Assembly: GCA_944472135.2 (NCBI GenBank)
Contig: CALYDD020000433.1
Location: 62,001-126,000 of the forward strand
Length of the DNA: 64,000 nucleotides
Direction of reading: 5' to 3'
DNA from: Trichobilharzia regenti
Lineage: Eukaryota > Platyhelminthes > Trematoda > Strigeidida > Schistosomatidae
In this document: positions 25,066 through 37,352 of the stretch, piece by piece
How positions within the stretch are numbered: position 1 is the first letter of the stretch
Layout: every line of letters starts with the position of its first letter
Notes under the pieces: model-generated
What the model was told of the DNA's origin: nothing
Seen by the model: only the letters and a program-made list of their open reading frames with translations
Databases searched by the model: none
Program-made: the position numbers and the translations under genes

Positions 25066-25209
25066 ACTATCTCTTTTCTCTTGTCGACAATACCGAAGGA
25101 CTAACTGGCGAAAGGATCAACTCCAATCACAGTAGTAACAGTCTTAACATACCTCATACTACAAACCACATATAATTAATCCCAGCACTACTCCCTTTGG
25201 AGTCAACCA

Positions 25210-25600
25210 AAGCTACGACAGTCGAGTGGCGGGACAAGCTACGCAGAAGTTTACCGAAGATCAAGAACCTATACCTCACAATCAAGAAGCGAGCACAAAG
25301 GAATCAAATTGGTTTATACTAGCTCGTAAAAACGATATTGGATGGGTTGGATACTGGCTCGCTGAGGAGGGCGTTGCTGGGTGACATCGCGCGCACGTCA
25401 GGCCATTGCTCGAGTTGAACCCTAAAGGGAAGCGGCGAGTGGGACGTCCAAGGGTGACATGGAGGAGATCGTGTGAAGAGGAGTTGAAACAGTATGGACT
25501 AACATGGATGCAGGTGAAAAGTACAGAAGAAGAGGAAAGCAAGTGGAGATGTGCAGTTGAAGCCCTATGTTCCACTAGGAACCCAAGAGAACTATAATGA
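25210..25600 (+). pseudogene. SR2-like RTE LINE 3' end
   Basis: The frame 25406-25597 reads NPKGKRRVGRPRVTWRR, then EEELKQYGLTW, KWRCAVEALCSTRNP. This is the typical C-terminal tail of SR2/RTE-type LINE proteins. Weak coding upstream to about 25210 includes IGWVGYWLA (cf. the WIGH block). It ends at about 25600 in an AATGATAATAATGG tail, as RTE elements often end in short repeats. Confidence 0.8.
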
Positions 25601-25611
25601 TAATAATGGCT

Positions 25612-26150
25612 GTCATTATCCTGGAGGAGATTAGTTCCCATTTCATGAGAGCTTTGGCTGCTGTTGGTGACATCATGATGACCACTTCCTCGGTGTGCTC
25701 GTGATTGTCCCCTGGGTGACCGGAATAGATTATGGTCTCTCCAGTTAGTAGCTGGCTCCTGCCACATCCGTTCCATCTGCTCTAGCAGATTCCCAACACT
25801 TCTATTCCATATCTTCGCATTTCTGCGGCCACCTTGGCAGCCTTTCCAGCTTCATACATTGTACGAACATTCCAGGTAACCATCCTTACTTTTGCTTTCA
25901 TCGAAAGAAGGCACATTGGCTGACTGGCTTCCCGAAGGCTTTCAACAGCCTGTGTCATCTCACTTCCCCGATTCCAGCGAAAATTAAGGTTATTGTTTAT
26001 ATTTTTAGAATTTTTAATATATTTGTGCTTTGAATTTTCTGTAGCAAATTGGTTAGGTTCTGGGGGTGGAGATGCTAGCACCACGCCACAACCCTCCCTC
26101 TTTATCTGGGCTTAGGACGGGCTAGAAAACTAGCGAGCTAGTAATCTAGG
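25612..26150 (-). pseudogene. SR2-like RTE 5' end with APE endonuclease start
   Basis: The frame 25782-26084 on the minus strand contains VRMVTWNVRTMYEAGKA and EMRRYGIEVLGI, the first blocks of the AP-endonuclease-like domain that nicks target DNA. It continues after a frameshift with TGETIIYSGH and MSPTAAKALMKWE, down to 25612. Upstream (26095-26150) lies the GC-richer 5' UTR. The rest of the element is absent and a plus-strand SR2 3' end abuts it. Confidence 0.82.
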
Positions 26151-26869
26151 CGACATTACCTTCATACTTTCTCTAAATAGTTAGCCTGACCCAACCTTTT
26201 GAAGACCTTATCACCAAGACGAATTACACTAATGCCGATCGAGTTGCTACCTGACAACAGTAGATCAGCAAGTGTTAGTCTATTATCTTACGTTCTCCAG
26301 CGCCATCCTAATGACTCTCAGATGGTGGACTGAAATACCAGCCTATACCTCTACTTAGCAAAGTGTTGTTTATTCTTTCTTGCTTCCACTTCCCTTTTTG
26401 ATCCCTACTGGGTGGTTCCAGTATCACTGAACATTTCCTTTGGATAACCTCTTCTGCCCATGAATATCATAAATGCCATTATAAAACAGTCACTGGAAAG
26501 GTTAACCACTCACTACCTCTAGATGCATTCCTCGCAATTTTCAACATGGTAAAGTACATTTATCGAGCCTTTCAGATCTCCTATCGTTTCTTATTGCTAC
26601 ACCTCTTAATACTCAAAATCTGTCTCTAACAGACACCAGCATTTGTACAGGACCCACAAGCCTTGAGTATCATAGCGCGCTATCTTAGAATCAACTCAGT
26701 GACACGACGTTTGGATGGCGACATCATAAAAGAAGGAGTAGAGTTCTTGTGTAAACTACCTACACATATGAAACAATTCAATAAGATAGGACGGAGTTTA
26801 CACAGAGGTAGGTAGACATCTCGTACTCCTGAAACACTAGATGACGTTGGCAATTGAAGCTCCGTCCCT
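26151..26869. other. No recognisable gene
   Basis: A frame at 26680-26931 on the minus strand partly overlaps the PLE C-terminus in the wrong phase. No other signature was seen. Confidence 0.4.
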
Positions 26870-28355
26870 AATTGGATTGCCTGAAAAATTTTGTGTTGTA
26901 CTGCTGAATTGCCAGCGCCTCCGCCATACACAAAAGCCGAAACCTGACGCCCTTTGTACCATTTGGCTTCACTTTATAGATGATATTGAAAAACGACTCT
27001 GGTGACTCTACGTGGCCTCAGTTCACCAAATTCTCGAGAATTGAGCTAGTAATTGTCTTGCACTGTCTTTTTGCTAACCATGCCGGATAATGTTCAGAGA
27101 TGCGTTTGGAAAGTGTGCGCCAAGTTTTGCGGTCAATATAACTAGCTCCACACGAGCAGGTGAATTTATAAACACACAATCAGGTGGCCCAAAGCGGCAG
27201 TTTATCCTTCACACATCCGTTGACCATTTGTCAGCCATAAAGAAGGCTTTCCTCAGTGATCTGCATAAGCGATTCTTCAGGATCTCAGCTGCGGTATCAC
27301 CTTTAAATTCAACAGTCATAAATAGCAGTTTCTTCGGCACCGTCTGGATTCTTCTAGGCTTTTCCCTTAACTTTATGCTTTTCTCGATAAATCTTGGAGG
27401 ATATCAATTATGGTCACACGACTTTGAGATTTGAGTTTTATAGTTTTCTTTGTCGTCTCCTATTTGTCGTATGGGCAGTAGAATTTTCCATATATCTGGG
27501 ACAGGTGTTGAATCGTTTCTATTACATGTATTTGCCGTTGATTCGATAAACAAAGCTTCTGTTATCAATCTCTCCCTATACCATGTGACATTAGATTTTA
27601 AAACTGTCATCCTATCCGATCCTATTGTATGGTTGTGTGTAATTGTATGTAGTTAGTGCTATAGCTGAACTATTTTCTAGACTTCTTATCTTATTTGAGT
27701 CAACCAATCTAGATTTAGCTAGGTTTTTATGTTCGGCTAGTCTGACTGCCCCTGTTCTAGATTGGTTGACTCAAATAAGATAAGAAGTCTAGAAAATAGT
27801 TCAGCTATAGCACTAACTACATACAATTACACACAACCATACAATAGGATCGGATAGGATGACAGTTTTAAAATCTAATGTCACATGGTATAGGGAGAGA
27901 TTGATAACAGAAGCTTTGTTTATCGAATCAACGGCAAATACATGTAATAGAAACGATTCAACACCTGTCCCAGATATATGGAAAATTCTACTGCCCATAC
28001 GACAAATAGGAGACGACAAAGAAAACTATAAAACTCAAATCTCAAAGTCGTGTGACCGCAATTGATACGATTATGAATAATAAATTGTGTTCGAAACGTC
28101 ATCCAGTATACAATACTGTTTCCCTGTGTGATACATCTAATAAACAAACTGATATGGAGGTACTTACTACCACAGTGCCCAAGTTTTACACATATTTACT
28201 TGGAGGATATCCATTCTCTATGAGAACTTGTCTGAGTCGTCCCAGTTCCCCATCGATTGTATCACTTGAACATATCCTCCTTATTCTAGAGGATAAGGAG
28301 TGTATCAGATTTCTCTTCCTTCTCAAAGGGACCCAGCTATGGAACTCAGCATTAC
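26870..28355 (-). mobile_element. PLE with GIY-YIG domain, split by insertion (copy 2 locus)
   Basis: The minus strand encodes SWVPLRRKRNLIHSL (28340-28290) and continues after a 793-bp insertion with GYPPRFIEKSIKL (27400), VPKKLLFMTVEFK, then CSCGASYI (GIY-YIG core, about 27150), ISEHYPAWL, NIIYKVKPNGTKGV and LLCMAEALAI near 26900. A frameshift lies near 27200 and an IGR-to-IDR change in the GIY-YIG core. The RT core is absent. 26870-27300 shows what must lie left of base 1 if the duplicon extends there. Confidence 0.82.
27406..28198. mobile_element. 793-bp insertion with 13-bp target duplication (copy 2)
   Basis: Same insertion as 106-898, with the same 13-mer at 27393-27405 and 28199-28211. 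Inverted arms are 27406-27713 and 27756-28063. The insertion therefore predates the large duplication. The few differences from copy 1 include compensating changes near the hairpin base (gcatgtag/ctacatgc in copy 1, gtatgtag/ctacatac in copy 2). Confidence 0.72.
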
Positions 28356-28790
28356 AATCCTGAACTCTGTATACAGAAAAAGTTTGTCCAGTCTCCTACT
28401 CTTCCTTGGCCTTAACCTCTTCACTAGTCGTTCCCTGTAAAACATTTTGATTTTTCTTTTGTTTTTAATTTTTAATTTTACTTTTAGTTTGCTTTTGCTT
28501 TCATAATCAATTCACTATTATCAATCTCATATGCTCCTCTTATATATTTACACACCCTCTTCACATTTGTTCAATTCTTGTATTATTTTTTCGAAATTCA
28601 TAGAGGAAACTAATTATTTAAAACTAAAAACCCTATCAAAATACCAATTTAGTAAGACTCTTCAAGCGTCCCACATTCTTATTATTCGGTTGGTAATTTT
28701 CTTATCATTCAACCAACCTTTACCTTGTTCTGCTGCTCCACCTCGCGTACCTAGTCTTTGCTCAATATTTCAAGTTCATTGACACAAGAC
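28355..28790 (+). pseudogene. PLE C-terminal tip and 3' flank (copy 2)
   Basis: Duplicate of 1055-1490, with the same residual LCIQKKFVQSL reading. Confidence 0.58.
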
Positions 28791-28859
28791 TAGTCTTTTT
28801 CGCTTCAGACAGTTGGTCGACGTAAACTAACATTATTTTAACTCTGTTCATTCTCTAGC

Positions 28860-29535
28860 TCAACTCAACTGACTTTGAAAAGGCATTTGACAGCGTTAAC
28901 TGTTAAGTAGATTGAAAACATCAGCTTCAGAACTCCAGAATGCCCCAAACCTTTATCCGCTCTATTCAAAAGCTGTATGATTATGCCACACATCAAGAAA
29001 TTCACAACTGAAAATTCACCGAAGCATTTGAAGTGAAGGCAGGAGTAAAACAATTCCGCCTACTGGCATTCGCGATATTCCTGATTGTGTTATGAACGGG
29101 ATTATGCACCAGGCCGTGAGATGTATGGAGACAGCAATCCATTAGGCTAATGCGAAGATTCTGGGAGATATGGACTTCATAGATGATTAAGTTTAATGTC
29201 ACATAAACCCTACAGATCTACGAGAGAAAATAGACAATTTGGCCGAAGGAGCATTGAAGAGGGAACTTCAGGTGAACGCAGCGAAAAATGGAGGTGATAA
29301 AGATAACCAATCAACCAACAATTAATAACAAGCTCCAATCACTATCAACGGAATAAATTTGAAGGAGGTCGCTAATTTTCAGTTATTTAGGCTGCATCGT
29401 TTCATTAAACATGCAGCACGGATTAGGATATCAAAGGCAGGATTGAAGAAGCGGAACAGATATTCATCGCTCTGGGATTGGTGTGGATACCTACTCCGCT
29501 TTGTATAAAAAAAACAAGAATGAAATCGGTAATAC
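28860..29535 (+). pseudogene. Decayed RTE RT (copy 2)
   Basis: Duplicate of 1560-2235, with the same DFEKAFDSVN and FEVKAGVKQ remnants and one visible substitution near 28945. Confidence 0.68.
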
Positions 29536-29545
29536 TAGTGTCGAT

Positions 29546-29645
29546 TCGTGAGTCGGTGGCACAGAGGTAGAATGCTCGCCGACCTTGCATGTGGCTCCCG
29601 GTCCGATCACTAGCCGACACATTCATTTACCTTGCTAAGCCAGTT
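29546..29645 (+). mobile_element. tRNA-derived SINE head (copy 2)
   Basis: Duplicate of 2246-2345, with the same A-box and degenerate B-box words. Confidence 0.58.
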
Positions 29646-29692
29646 ATAAGACTGGTAAAGAGGGAAGGTTGGGTATAATAGTAAAAATAATC

Positions 29693-31194
29693 TACTTTAT
29701 TCCGAAAACAGTACTTATAATACAGAATAGAATTCTCAGCATTTGTCACAACACCTTGCACCTGATTTACTCAAAATATAAATAAAATTAAAATTTAAAA
29801 CAAAATTAAGCAGGGAAATTTGTCCATAAAAATATTCGAAGCATGAATTGAGATCATTAAATATAATAATAAAGTAGTAATAATAATAAAGATAATAACA
29901 TTGAGTTTGTTTCAAACAGTAATGTCGAGTCAGTTTGGAAATTTTAGCATGCTATCATAAAGTATTGAATCTAATGTTCTGTCGATATGGCAGCATGGTG
30001 AGGGGAAATACAAAATTAACAGTTATAACACAGCTTAAATGGTGTTTACACTTACGAAAAATAAACAAATAAAGACAAAAAATTGAGAGGATTATAAATA
30101 TAAGAAGAAGAACAACAATAAAGCTTGATGGTGTAAGGGTGGAGGAAAATGGTTTCTTTAGTAGTGCAAAGAAGGTTAATTAGTTAGTTCATGCCTAAAA
30201 CTATTTTCATCACATGAAATACGTGCAGCCAAATATGGTTAGTGGAATTTTTATACTTAGATGAACTTGTATAAAGTCTTTTGAAATCACTGCATGTTTT
30301 ACCTGAAGAGACACAATGTTGGAGCTGTGGTGGATTCTCACAGTCTGACAAAATTCCTTTAGCGAATCTGTTGCATGAAATCAAGTGCCTATCAGTGACA
30401 ATGACAACGATGTGGCCTAATGGGATATCACTCGCATAACTTACAGTCTTCAGAGTTCTACGAAGTATGACATAGTCTTTTTCAATCAATCCAGGAGAAG
30501 AATAGGTAAGATGCACGAGTTGACAAACTGTAAGAGGAGGAGTTGGTTGAGTTATGCCTGAGGAGTGCCTTAACTGCTTAATGTAAAAAGCCAGACAAGA
30601 TTTTCTTTTAGAAATCACTAAGACATGGAAAGGCCAGGATAGTTATGGCAGTAGAAAGAATTAATCCAAGATAATTAACTTCAGACTTAATTTCTATATC
30701 AATTTTGAAACGGTCATAGGAACCAACAGCTTCATTTAACTTTCTTTTACTCACATTGGAAACTGAAATTAACAGTCTGACATTTGGAAAGATTTAGTTT
30801 AAGGCCGTTACACGAAGACCATTTGCTAATTCCTGATAGAAAGCTGTTCATCTCAATACAGTCTAGTCTAGCTGGGAGTTAACAGACATTGAAATAGTTA
30901 GATCTTCGGAATACTTAACAAAGTTCATTTCATCATCAGAGTGATGCAAGTCATGCAAAAAGAAAGAAAACAGAAAAGGAGAAATGACAGCACCTTGAGG
31001 GACACCAGCCTCAGTAAGCAACGAAGTCAACGACTTTCCCTGACTGATATTTACAGTGTACTGGTTTCTTCCTGAGAAATAAGAATGCAGCCATTTGACA
31101 ACCCAACAGTCAGTTTGAGTTTCACCAAGCTTGTTTAACAAAATGCCCCAAGGTACTGAGGCTAGCAGCCTCATTGCGTAGAAATAAACACCAC
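29693..31194 (-). mobile_element. LINE A (copy 2)
   Basis: Duplicate of 2393-3895. One A is missing near 29871; coding remnants at 30184-30618 and 30863-31174 are identical to copy 1, including YSED in place of YADD. Confidence 0.86.
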
Positions 31195-31253
31195 TGCTAC
31201 TGAAACTCCAAGCCTCTAGCTTGACGTCGCCCTATGTTCCACTTGGAACCTAA

Positions 31254-31759
31254 AGGAATAAACCAAAAAGTGTCAAGCCAGTAGTTCTATATGGTTCGGA
31301 TACCTGACGTGTAATCAAAAGTATTTTTAATAGGTTACTGAAAACTTTCATCAACAACTGTCTTAGCTTCACACTGAATATTAGATGACCAGAGAAGAGT
31401 GACAGTGACAAGCCACTCTGGTAACGAACCAACCAACGAATCCACTGTCAATCAGATATGCAGGAGAAAATGAAGGCAGATGGGATACTGTCTCAGAAGA
31501 CCATTGAATGACATCATGTGTTAGGCGAATGAGTGAAATCCTAGTGGAAAACAGTGAACTGGGGGTCAAACAGTGGCGTGGGCGAGATCGTGTGTGTGTG
31601 TGTGTGTGTTTGAAGGGGGAGGCAAACGAAGGTATATGTGGATTTTTGTAGCCACATAAAGGGGGCTGCAGAAAACTGCAGATGAGATGTGTGTGGTGTG
31701 CTGTTGATGTCTAAAGTTCCACTCTAGACCAAAAGAAATAATAATAAATACTCTCTGCG
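31254..31759 (+). pseudogene. SR2-like RTE 3' region (copy 2)
   Basis: Duplicate of 3955-4460, including (GT)10 at 31590-31609. Confidence 0.6.
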
Positions 31760-33263
31760 TCTGGTTAAAACATAGTCCTCATTGACTTCCAATATTATAT
31801 TTGCTATCATAAACTTGGTGGACACATTACCCAAGGAAGTAAATAGTTGAGGGTTGTCTTCAGTTATATAGTCGAAACTCGATGTGGTAAACTTCTGAAG
31901 TTCTGGTTGAGCAACTTCATTGGGATGGATTTCGCCAAAGCGTGACGGTTAAATCTCAAAGTAGAAAGCGTGTTTAATATTTGATCGTTTGGCAGGGAGG
32001 GTGGCGCATGCTGATCAGCAGATGTGGTAGTGGTCACAAATGTCAATCACTCCGATCTGTAGGACAGCAACATGCATTTTTTGACAGCTCGAGAATTAAA
32101 CATCAGTCTGGAGTCTTAACAAAAGAATAATAATAATAAGGGTTGTACAGATCTAAATTATAAATAAAAAAGTGCTTTTGCTCCTACCATCTACAAGCCT
32201 GTTCAGCTTCTTGTCAATTTGCTACTCATTAGGCCCTACAGACATCTTACAGGTCAGCTTGTTCTACGGCTTCTAATTTTCCAGATTTTTGAATTCACTC
32301 CTCACTTAAATATCACTTACACACCCCACAATAATCTTTTTATTTACTCACTATTATTCTCTACTTTATGTTAACTACCTAGGCCATTGTTAAAGCTAAA
32401 ACTTGATCTTTGTTCATATCTGTTGCTTTCCCATAGTCTGGTTGCTTTGATTAGAAACACAACAACATCAATGTTTGAACAAGCTATATCTTCATCGAAA
32501 ACATCATACCAAATGTCTACTATCTTTTCAAGCACTATATAGCTTCTTCTTGTATTTGACTTGTAAATCTACTTCCAATAATGTATTATTCATGATTGCA
32601 TTTTATACCATTTTGCAGCTGCGCAGAATTTTCTTCTCTTCCTGAGATAGCGTTCAATCACGTGGCGGCATAACACTCACTGTTCACTGGTTGACCATAA
32701 CTATCAGCAGGAAACAGAACGAAATTTGGGTTGTCGCTCAACTTTGATGGTAACCTTACAATCTAACATTTATAAGAACCTGCTCTAATTGCTTGTACAA
32801 TAATTGAACAATTCAAACTTTTGAAAAAGTGTTAATATATGATACTTCAGGAATGTAATTGATAAGATTACTGATCATGCCTGTTAAAATGGTATGCATT
32901 TCTCGTAAACTCACCTGTTTATACGAAATATAAATTAGTATTATTATTATAGATCATAAAACCAGGGGAGTTGAACAGCAGAAAATGTAAAAGTTCTAAT
33001 AACAAGTAACAAATAGTGTCCACTGACTGAGAGGTGGTTCTCGAGACTCATAATCCCAGTGTGAGTTTTTGAGTTTCACTTAGAGCAACATTATTCACTG
33101 AAATGCACGTATATATCTAGCTGGCATTTCCAAAACAGGGAGAAATGCATACCGTGGATTTCATAGCTAGCCATCAAGTTGAGCTCGGTGAAGCTTTCAT
33201 TCTATAGGCCGATGGGAAGCAGATACTGATAATTTAGATTCACCGCAACAATTTATTATATTC

Positions 33264-34629
33264 ATAATAATAATTTGCTTTGTTCCAAAACAGTACTTGT
33301 GATACAGAATGGAATTCTCAGCATTTTACTACAGTATTGCATTCAGTTAGTACATTAACAATAAATAAAATTCTACATAGATTAAGGGTATTCTCAGTTA
33401 GTTTTGACAACAACATATTGGCATGTCTGTCGGCAGCAAAGCCAAAAGTGAACAGAATGTTTGAAGATGTTGGAATAGTAGATGCTAGCATATTTACTGG
33501 CGTAGGAGGTAACAAAAGGTCGAGATATACAGAGTGTGAGAGAACGAAGAAGAATGTTTTAAATAGTTCTTGTAAGGAAGAGAGAAAAGGAAAAGAAAGA
33601 AAACGTTGTACCTATAGATGATATGAGTTGGAAAGACGAGGTCCAGTTGTTCTACTGACTATTTAATAAGTTAAAGGTTTCACGCCTAATGCATCCTTTA
33701 TCGCACAGAACACGAGCTAAGTAAGGTATGGTTGAGTTTTTGTACTTACTAGTGCGCGAATATAGTTTCCTATATAGGCTTCTGGTTTTCCCTGAAGAGA
33801 TACATGGGGAGAGTTGTGAATGTAGAGGGTGTTGTGAGTCAGATAAAATGGATTTCGCCCATTTTTCACATGAGTCCATGTGCCTGTCCACCAGAATATT
33901 AACAAGCTGGTTAAGTGGCACATTGCCTACCACCCTTCTGACAACCTTTAACATCCTACGTAATAAGATATAGTCTGTCTTCAGTAGCCAGCCTTGGAAA
34001 AACTAAGGCGAAACAATAGAGAATAATAGGCAGGATGCAAGAGTTAACGAATCGTAGGAGTAAGGGTTGAGTTGGGTTATTCCAGAATGTCTTAACTTCT
34101 TGATGTAGAAGGCAGGACGGAATATTTTCTTAGAAATCATGAAGATATGAGACGACGAGGAAAGATCAGCAGATAGAATGGCGCCCAGATATGTAATTTC
34201 CGACTTGGTCTCTATTTCAGTGCCATCAATGTTGCACACCTCGTGAGTGCTAACCAGTTTGTTTAGGTCAGATTTATGCGTAAAGGTGAAATTGACTTTT
34301 TGACATTTAGAGGGATTTAAGGTGGTAAAACCGTTTTACTTGGACGACTGGCTGATTTCTGATAAAAAGCCGTTTAGTTTAGGGCAGTCACTTTGACATT
34401 TGATAGGCAAAGATACAGTAAGGTCGTCGGCATTTTTGACAAAGTTAATGTCATTTGAAGGTGGTAAGTCATGTAGAAAGAAGAGAGAAGTGGGGAGAGT
34501 ACAGCACCTTGGGGGACACCAGCTTCAGTGAGCACAGCATAGGAGGATTTGCCTTTGTATACAGTGTACTGCATTCTGTTTGAGAAGTAGGAATGCAACC
34601 AGTTAGTGACCCAGGACTCAGTTTGTGTC
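33264..34629 (-). mobile_element. LINE B (copy 2)
   Basis: Duplicate of 5966-7331. Frames 33652-33954, 34003-34239 and 34374-34598 match copy 1 residue for residue. Confidence 0.87.
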
Positions 34630-35188
34630 AGGTGATAAGTGAGGCTGATATGTCAACTATGTCTTAAAATCTATAAAAGGCACCTACCCCTGAATAGTTA
34701 AATGCGGTATGATTCAGTAACTAAACGATTAAAATCGTATAAACACGTGATCTGTAATTTGCATCCCCAGTCTATGTTACTATATCAACTAATGAATAAT
34801 AAGACGGTGTTTTTAACTAACTGATATCCAACAATATAGATTTTCGCACAGGAGCGTAAAGCTTCCGATTGTTCCACTCCATGTAAAACACAAAGGAAGC
34901 GAAAGAAAGGCATTCCGAAGGATTAAATTTGTACCTATACCTAAATCGTCACTGGATTGACACTGGAGGGTGTGTCGAATTTAGAACCATTGCTATTAAC
35001 TCTCCTTTTTTTGAAAACTATGGAGAAATTACATATGAGCTGTGATTAATATTTGACCGGATAGTTGCAAAATAATTGAGCGCAGAGTGAGAGATTGCTG
35101 AATGAAATGTTGGAATTAATCATTTCAATTTCGCTGAGGTTTTAGAAATTTAATTTTATAAATATGGAGAAATTACTTTTACTTAGTC

Positions 35189-36843
35189 TTGTACCCTCGC
35201 TTAAATCCTTTAATGACCCTAAACAATTCGCCTATAAGCACAGTAGAAGCACTTTAGATGCAGCTGCCGTCTTATATCATAACATTGCTTCCAGTTTAGA
35301 CAAGGGGGCTAGATTTGTTCGTTAAGCCTTCCTAGACTATACATCTGCTTTCGACTCGGTCCCTAGGGACATCTTATTAAATAAACTTGCGGCTAGTCAA
35401 ACAGAATGTTGGGCTGTTAACTGGTGACATTCCTATTTCTCAGATAGAAAAAAGTACATCGTATATAAAGGGAAGTCTTCCACTTCATTGCCTACTGAAG
35501 CTGGTGTCCCTCAAGGTGCTGTTCTTTCTCCTTTTCTTTTTTCTTTCTTCTTGCATGACTTGCCTCACTCTGATGAAATAAACTTTGTGAAGTACGCTGA
35601 TGATTTAACGGTTTCAATGGCTGTTAATTCTCAGCTAGATTGCACCAAAATAAGTAGCTTTCTGTCGGGAGTCAGTAAATGGTCTGAGTCTAACGGTCTT
35701 AAACTGAATCCTTCTAAGTGTCAAACTGTTGATTTCAGCTTAAGATGTAAACGACAGTTAAAAGAAGTCATCGATTCTCATGACACTTGTAAAATTGACG
35801 ACAATGATATAGGAATCAAATCAGAAATTAAGTATCTTGGACTCATTCTCTCTTCTGATCTCTCCTGGTCTTCCCATGTCTTAGCAATCTCCAATAAAAT
35901 ATTCTGCCTGACATTTTACATTAAGAAGTTAAGGAACTCCTCAGGCGTAACTCAACCCCTCATCCTCTTACAGTTCATAAACTCTTGCATCCTACCTATT
36001 CTTCTTTATTGTTCACCCCTGCTTATTCTTTCCTGGTTTGCTTAAAAAAGACAATGTCACAATTCGTAGAATGCTGAAGACTGTCAGTAGGGGGGTGAGT
36101 GGTGTCCCAGTGGACCACATAGTTAACTTCGTTGTCGATAGGCACTTGAATTCGTGCAATAAATTTGCTAAAGGGATTTTGTCTGACTTGGAGCATCTAC
36201 CACAGCACCCTCAGCTTTCATCTTGCATCTCCTCAGGTAGAAGAAAAAGTAACTTCAGAAAACTGTATGCTCGCACGTCTAAGTATAAAAATTCTATGAT
36301 ACCGTATTTTATGTGATGAAAATAGTGTCAGGCAACAATTGAACTAACCTTTTTTCATCTAGTAATTAAACAATTTCCATCCTTATATACCTTCAAGTTT
36401 TACTTTTATTATTTCTATTATATTTATGGTCCTGTTGCTTATTCGTTTGTTTTACTCTCATAATTGCAAACACCAACTTATCTCTGTGACTGTTGTAATC
36501 TTTGTTTTACCCCTCACCATATCAAATAAAGAGAACATTATATTCAGTATTTTTAAACATGTTAGGATTTCTATACCGCATCGACAATACTGTGTGAAAC
36601 AAGCCCAAAGCAATTTTCACTTGTATTATTATTATTATTACCTTAGCCGTTATCATTATCATTATCTCCACTTTATATGCTGCATGTTTTTAACATTACT
36701 CCTGTTGTAAATGTGGAGAATTTTCTGTGTGATTTTATTTTGAGGAAATTAGATTCAATAATATTGTGATTAATGCTGAAAATTCCATTCTGTATCACAA
36801 GTACTGTTTTTGGAATAAAGTAAATAATAATAATTATTATTAT
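35189..36843 (+). mobile_element. LINE C (copy 2)
   Basis: Duplicate of 7891-9545. The RT frame 35488-36045 (YADD intact) and the C-terminal frame 36038-36316 are unchanged. Point differences lie only in the 3' UTR (near 36394, 36577 and 36704). Truncation, in-frame stops and the frameshift are shared, so inactivation predates duplication. Confidence 0.88.
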
Positions 36844-36937
36844 TATGTATTAGGCAGAGTTGTATGGGAGGGAAAGAATAGTTATATGGAGAAACGTAGG
36901 AATTAAGTGATACGGGATGTCACACACACACACACAC

Positions 36938-37198
36938 AAAAAGAGAATGCATCTGTGCCACTGAGAAAGATTTTGAGTCATATCACCAACAGACTCAAGC
37001 CATTGTTACATGGTATCGTGAGGACCTCAACCAGGTAGTCCACACATCCCGATGCGGTTCACACCAACTATTTAAGACTCCATAGGTTGATGCCAGGTTT
37101 TAGTCCACCGACTGCGAACTTGTTTCCGACCTGATTATATGTCATCTAACACTATTGTACAATGAGGCCATGACTTAGAATGAGTTCTACGGGGTTCT
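36938..37198 (-). pseudogene. RTE C-terminal remnant (copy 2)
   Basis: Duplicate of 9640-9900. Confidence 0.55.
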
Positions 37199-37352
37199 AG
37201 TCATCTCAGCTGATACAGTTTAATAGCCCCACCGATTGAATCTCTCTCTTTACCCAACACTGCACGGTCAGCCTCAATGGTACTCACCATATTATTTCAC
37301 TCAACACAGGAGTCAGAACTCAGACACCTATGATCAAACACAGTTTCTTTTC

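Noticed and set aside
25282..25776. 164-codon minus-strand frame as a gene
   Set aside because: It overlaps the SR2-like C-terminal frame and the endonuclease remnant in the wrong phase; low-complexity Ser/His composition fits a shadow frame.
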